Assembly: GCA_027922465.2 (NCBI GenBank)
Contig: BQMF02000002.1
Location: 2,728,001 to 2,792,000 of the forward strand
Length of the DNA: 64,000 bases
Direction of reading: 5' to 3'
From: Turritopsis dohrnii
Lineage: Eukaryota > Cnidaria > Hydrozoa > Anthoathecata > Oceaniidae
A program made the position numbers and the translations under genes. The notes beneath the pieces are model-generated. The model was not told the origin of the DNA. It made no database searches and saw only the letters and a list, made by a program, of their open reading frames with translations. Positions within the stretch are counted from its first letter, which is position 1. The number at the start of each line of letters is the position of its first letter. Of the stretch, positions 60,546-64,000 are shown in pieces.

Positions 60546-61787
60546 AGGCCATCTTGGGAGCGATACACTACACTGCAGGGTAAAATTAGCCGAATTAGTT
60601 TTATTTACATTACAATTACATTGAAGCATATCGAATCAAGACGTTTACAACTATGATCCCCAATTGGATAGGAGAGAAATTTATTGAGGAGGAAGAAAAA
60701 GTCAGGCAAGTTGCATAAATTATTTGTCTATGTCAATGATTGAAATTGTTTTCTTAGCTCACATATATACCTTTAGGGAAGACTAGATGTGCTGAGAATT
60801 ATTCTGAATTATTTCACTTCCACTTCCATTTTGTAGTTTTATAGTGAAACTTTGATGAACAAGAAAAAAGGATTTGAGATGACGGAAATATATCCTCTTG
60901 TTTCTTATTTATTTATTGATGGTTTTGAATTTAAACTAATAATCATATGTTGTAAATTTTTTTATAAACCTTAATTGAGAAAAACTTGAGAAAAACCCAG
61001 CATATACACTGTTCTGGCGAAAGTGAAAAATTAATATACCACACGTCCTTGCAGTGTGCTAAATCGGACATAAGCACAGTACGTTATATGGCGCAATACA
61101 GCAGTAGAATCGTCCTCCTCTCAAGATTTTACATTTTACTTTACTGCTGTAGTTGCAGTAGTTGCTCCAAAAAATTGCTTCCAGGTTATAGAAGCAAGGA
61201 CTTTTTTCTCCTGGTACATACAATCCCTCTAATGATTACCATCTGTATACCACAAGTACATAATACTTGGATGATAAAGACTGAATGAGCCTTGGGTCCA
61301 TCTTTTCTGATAGCAATTGGCGACAAGAAATCTCGATTGAAGGTCTTCAATGAAACCAAAAAATTTGGACACCCAAAATTCGAATATTTTGCGAGCTGAG
61401 AAGGAACCGGAAAATCGTGAAAAAAGATGATGAAATAACACGTTTTCATTTCTTATTTCATTCTTATTTCATTCAAGCCGGAAGGAAAGCAACCAGTTGT
61501 CGAGTGAGTTGAAACTAGAAATTTGAAATTCCAAAGCTATAAGCGTACACGATGAAGTGGGCATGAGATTTTCAAGCACGTCAAATAACCATGGTCAAGA
61601 GTTTTTGAAACAACGAATTATGTAAGCATTATTTGATAGAATAGCTGATCTCATGGTTGTAATGTGTCGTCAGACCCTATGCTTTTTATCGAAGTAAAGT
61701 ATTTTGGGAACGGACATAATGTAAGCACCTCGCATCCTCTTTCTTTTCTCTGCAGTTCTGTTTTTTCTTTTCTTTTTGTTTGTTTTT
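60546..61787. other. No gene recognised
   Basis: AT-rich, with a few short open frames and no recognisable protein, RNA or repeat. Confidence 0.4.
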
Positions 61788-62119
61788 TTATATTATTATT
61801 ATTATTATTATTATTTACGAATATTTACCCAGACCCAGGATAGTCTCTTCAGTTCCTTAAGGTACTGTTATCAATGAGGTTCCTGCAAAGTAGGTCCTAG
61901 CGCATTTAAAGCCCCCATTTGGGCTACAGAAGCTGTAATGACAGGAACCGCTCAACTAGGCAACCACCCTAGACACCATTCCTACTCTCTCCCTGAGTGC
62001 TAAGCAGAGGAGAGAGAGTGATTCACACTGTTATAGTCGCTGGGCATGACTCGGTCGGGGATTGAACCCACGACCTCCCGAACAGGAAGCGAGCACTCTA
62101 CCGCAAGGCTACCAGCCGG
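61788..62119 (-). mobile_element. tRNA-derived SINE
   Basis: On the minus strand the head is tRNA-like: an A box in TAGCCTTGCGGTAGAGTG (62096-62113) and a perfect B box GGTTCAATCCC (62058-62068), spaced as in a tRNA. A unique body shared with the copy at 20324-20492 follows, then an (AAT)n tail at 61788-61816. About 330 bases. Pol III transcription and LINE-driven mobilisation are known for such elements; the partner LINE is not identified. Confidence 0.88.
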
Positions 62120-62821
62120 TGAGTCTTCACAGCTTACGCTGTCCTCCTCCTGCGCCGCCCCATTTGACGACGACATGTCGCAAAACAAAAGAGAAATGAA
62201 GTTCGAATTTTGAAGTTCGAGTAGGGAGTCGTATGTCGACATTGGGATGGTGTTCGAAGCAAGTGGTTTACCACAACTGCACGAATGCATAGCAAACATG
62301 CACAACAACCTCTATAGTGAGTATTGAAGCCTGCATGTACATGATGTACTGCTCGTGGTACTGCTGTACCAGCCAAAATACTTCGTTTCATCCGGAGAGT
62401 GTGCGCCCAATCAATGTGCAGACAGAAGTAAAGTAACCAAAAATATCCATCTAAAATCTAAGAGATTTGCCAAACTAAAAGCTTTCGCACAGGAAGAGGG
62501 CCCTCTCTCTTTTTGTGTGATTACTTACGTTGTTTCTCCGTGTCTCCCACACCTTCAGGATGTTATAACGCCCTCATATTGGGTGTTCTGTCATTTATTA
62601 CAACACGTGATCAATCTGGCTGTAATGGCAGTTATGCGGCAAGAATTTGCAATCTCCACTGAATCTTCAAATGATGTGGAGACGTTTCAATGTACATTTT
62701 TAAATATATTCTGTTCACTCCATGGATTAGATTATCTATGTGAAAGGTAACGAAAGCGAGGTTGAAATAAGTTTTTTTTTGCCCGATCGATATGTGTACA
62801 TGTTCTTTGTGTATATACATG
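62120..62821. other. No gene recognised
   Basis: A 131-codon plus-strand frame (62355-62750) is open but has no recognised similarity and no supporting exon context. Confidence 0.4.
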
Positions 62822-62954
62822 TTGTACTTAACGTTTCACGCCTGCAGCTGCATCATCGCAGGTCCATCATCGCAGGCAACCTTCAGCAAACTCTAACTCT
62901 TACCTAAGTTTGCTGAAGATTGTCTGCGATGTATGCATGAAATTTTAAGTACAA
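62822..62954. mobile_element. 133-bp fold-back element
   Basis: Inverted ends TTGTACTTAA lead into arms containing CATCGCAGGCAACCTTCAGC and its near complement (GCTGAAGATTGTCTGCGATG), around a TAACTCTTACCTAA-type centre. Short palindromic MITE with no coding capacity. Confidence 0.75.
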
Positions 62955-63221
62955 ACATAATAACTGTTGCTTTTTCTTATACAAATATATAAAATTAACT
63001 TTCTAAAAGTATTTCTGAATTCATTTCCGTTCCTGGACTAATTTCTGAACATAAATTTTTGACAAGTCAAAGCCTTATACCAATATGTCATTTACGGAGG
63101 TGGGCATCAATATTTTTTATCCATAAATATAATATGACTACCATCATAGACTGAGGTGATATTATACATCATCTGAGAGGACAAACTTGTTTTGCCTTAT
63201 CATGGCTCATCAGCTGGGCTA

Positions 63222-63297
63222 GTAGTGTTGGGTTTGAACCTGGAACCAAGGTTGATGTTGTTATACCCATTACACCAGCTGGACCATAGTTTGATTG
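63222..63297 (-). mobile_element. Second tRNA-like SINE head
   Basis: The minus strand reads CCAGCTGGTGTAATGGGTAT (A-box region) and, about 35 bases later, GGTTCAAACCC (B box, 63230-63240). The spacing is tRNA-like but the stems are too poor for a functional tRNA. The sequence differs from the 61788 SINE, so it is a second family or a decayed tRNA pseudogene. Confidence 0.55.
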
Positions 63298-63598
63298 ACA
63301 CAGAGCTCACAAAGTTGCACATGAGGGAGCAGTCAATTTAAAAGAAATTATTTTAAAAGAAGTCTTTGTAATTTAGAAAAATAAATTATAACTGCATTTG
63401 GTAATTTTCAAGCATTGAACTAAGTTTACTTTTCTCTAATTTAGAAGCGTGTGTTATAATTTGGTTGACAGTACCGGATGTGTTGTGTTTTTAATTTACA
63501 GACAGTTTGAATATATTTAGGAAGGCTATCCAGAATTAGGCACATTGACGGTAGTAAAAGTCCACCAACATCACATTGTTATACTTACTTGGATTCTT

Positions 63599-63967
63599 GG
63601 GGGTGTTTATATGGAAGCGAGCTGGCCCGGTTAAACGGGCTGGCTCACTTAGCCGAGATCTCACTTACATTTAAGAAATATATGTTTTTATTCGAATGTG
63701 TTTATATGAAAACCGAGCCAGCCCGCCTAAGCGAGATCTCAGTTTAATTTGCCGAGATCTCGCTTCAGTGGGATGAAAATTTTCCATATAAACATCCACA
63801 ACCGGGCTAGCCCGGCTGAGCGGGCTAATTTCATAGCATGCGCATACTATTTGATAAACAAAAAAATAGTGAGCCAGCCCGCTTCCATATAAGGCGAGAT
63901 GAAATTGTCTCGGCTAAGTGAGCCAGCCCAGCTAACCGGGCCAGCTCACCTCCATATAAACACCCCC
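63599..63967. mobile_element. 369-bp MITE with long GC-containing inverted repeats
   Basis: Inverted ends of about 60 bases begin GGGGGTGTTTATATGG and contain GGCTGGCTCACTTAGCCGAG. Inside are further copies of CCATATAAAC, GAGATCTC and GAGCCAGCCCG in both orientations, so the element can fold in several registers. Flanks are CTT on the left and TTG on the right, so the target duplication is short or unclear (TT at most). Non-coding. Confidence 0.88.
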
Positions 63968-64000
63968 TTGGTGTCTGTTAAAATCAAGTTAGGTCTATCA

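Noticed and set aside
60653..60706. Possible first exon (MIPNWIGEKFIEEEEKV) with a GC donor
   Set aside because: GC donors are rare and no following exon was found before the end of the window.
62355..62750. 131-codon frame, hAT-transposase-like HVINLAV at its end
   Set aside because: The resemblance to the hAT CxxHxLNL region is only a few residues, without the CC or catalytic context.

Overview
The window looks like nuclear DNA of an early-branching, AT-rich animal, most likely a cnidarian. The evidence is spliced genes with GT-AG introns, animal-specific proteins (a TANGO1-family protein, protein kinase D, acid ceramidase, a crescerin-type TOGARAM protein), a vertebrate/cnidarian-type TTAGGG repeat tract, and repeat families of a kind I associate with cnidarian genomes. 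The phylum is an inference from gene and repeat content, not a demonstrated match.

Layout, left to right. (1) 63-2689 (+): 3' half of a TANGO1/cTAGE5-family gene. (2) 5525-6058 (+): SmB (SNRPB) with an intronless CDS. (3) 7171-12100 (+): ATRIP, nine exons, 780 aa. (4) 13535-24311 (+): protein kinase D, 17 exons, 838 aa. (5) 25530-30090: repeat-rich gap with a broken repeat-encoded ORF, two abutting non-autonomous Helitrons and an orphan exon that reads into one of them. (6) 31266-45898 (+): acid ceramidase (ASAH1), 16 exons, about 380 aa. Its 8.75-kb second intron holds several transposons, an antisense LINE and a complete two-exon gene for mitochondrial ribosomal protein bL35m (MRPL35, 40758-41431). 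(7) 46859-56002 (-): TOGARAM1/crescerin, 17 exons, 1755 aa, convergent with ASAH1. (8) 57300-64000: no host gene recognised; two degraded reverse-transcriptase elements, a tRNA-derived SINE, a second tRNA-like SINE head and palindromic DNA elements.

The host genes are not a functional cluster: ER export (TANGO1), splicing (SmB), the DNA-damage checkpoint (ATRIP), diacylglycerol signalling and Golgi fission (PKD), lysosomal sphingolipid breakdown (ASAH1), mitochondrial translation (MRPL35) and ciliary microtubules (TOGARAM1). I found no new multi-gene system. The less ordinary content is the tandem Helitron pair and the exon whose stop codon it supplies, the nested MRPL35 gene, the two-CxxC tail on the TANGO1-family protein, and a dense set of palindromic elements with readable termini and target-site duplications.

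Exon boundaries were read by hand from splice sites, reading-frame phase and remembered family alignments. They are internally consistent in phase throughout, but no transcript evidence was available.
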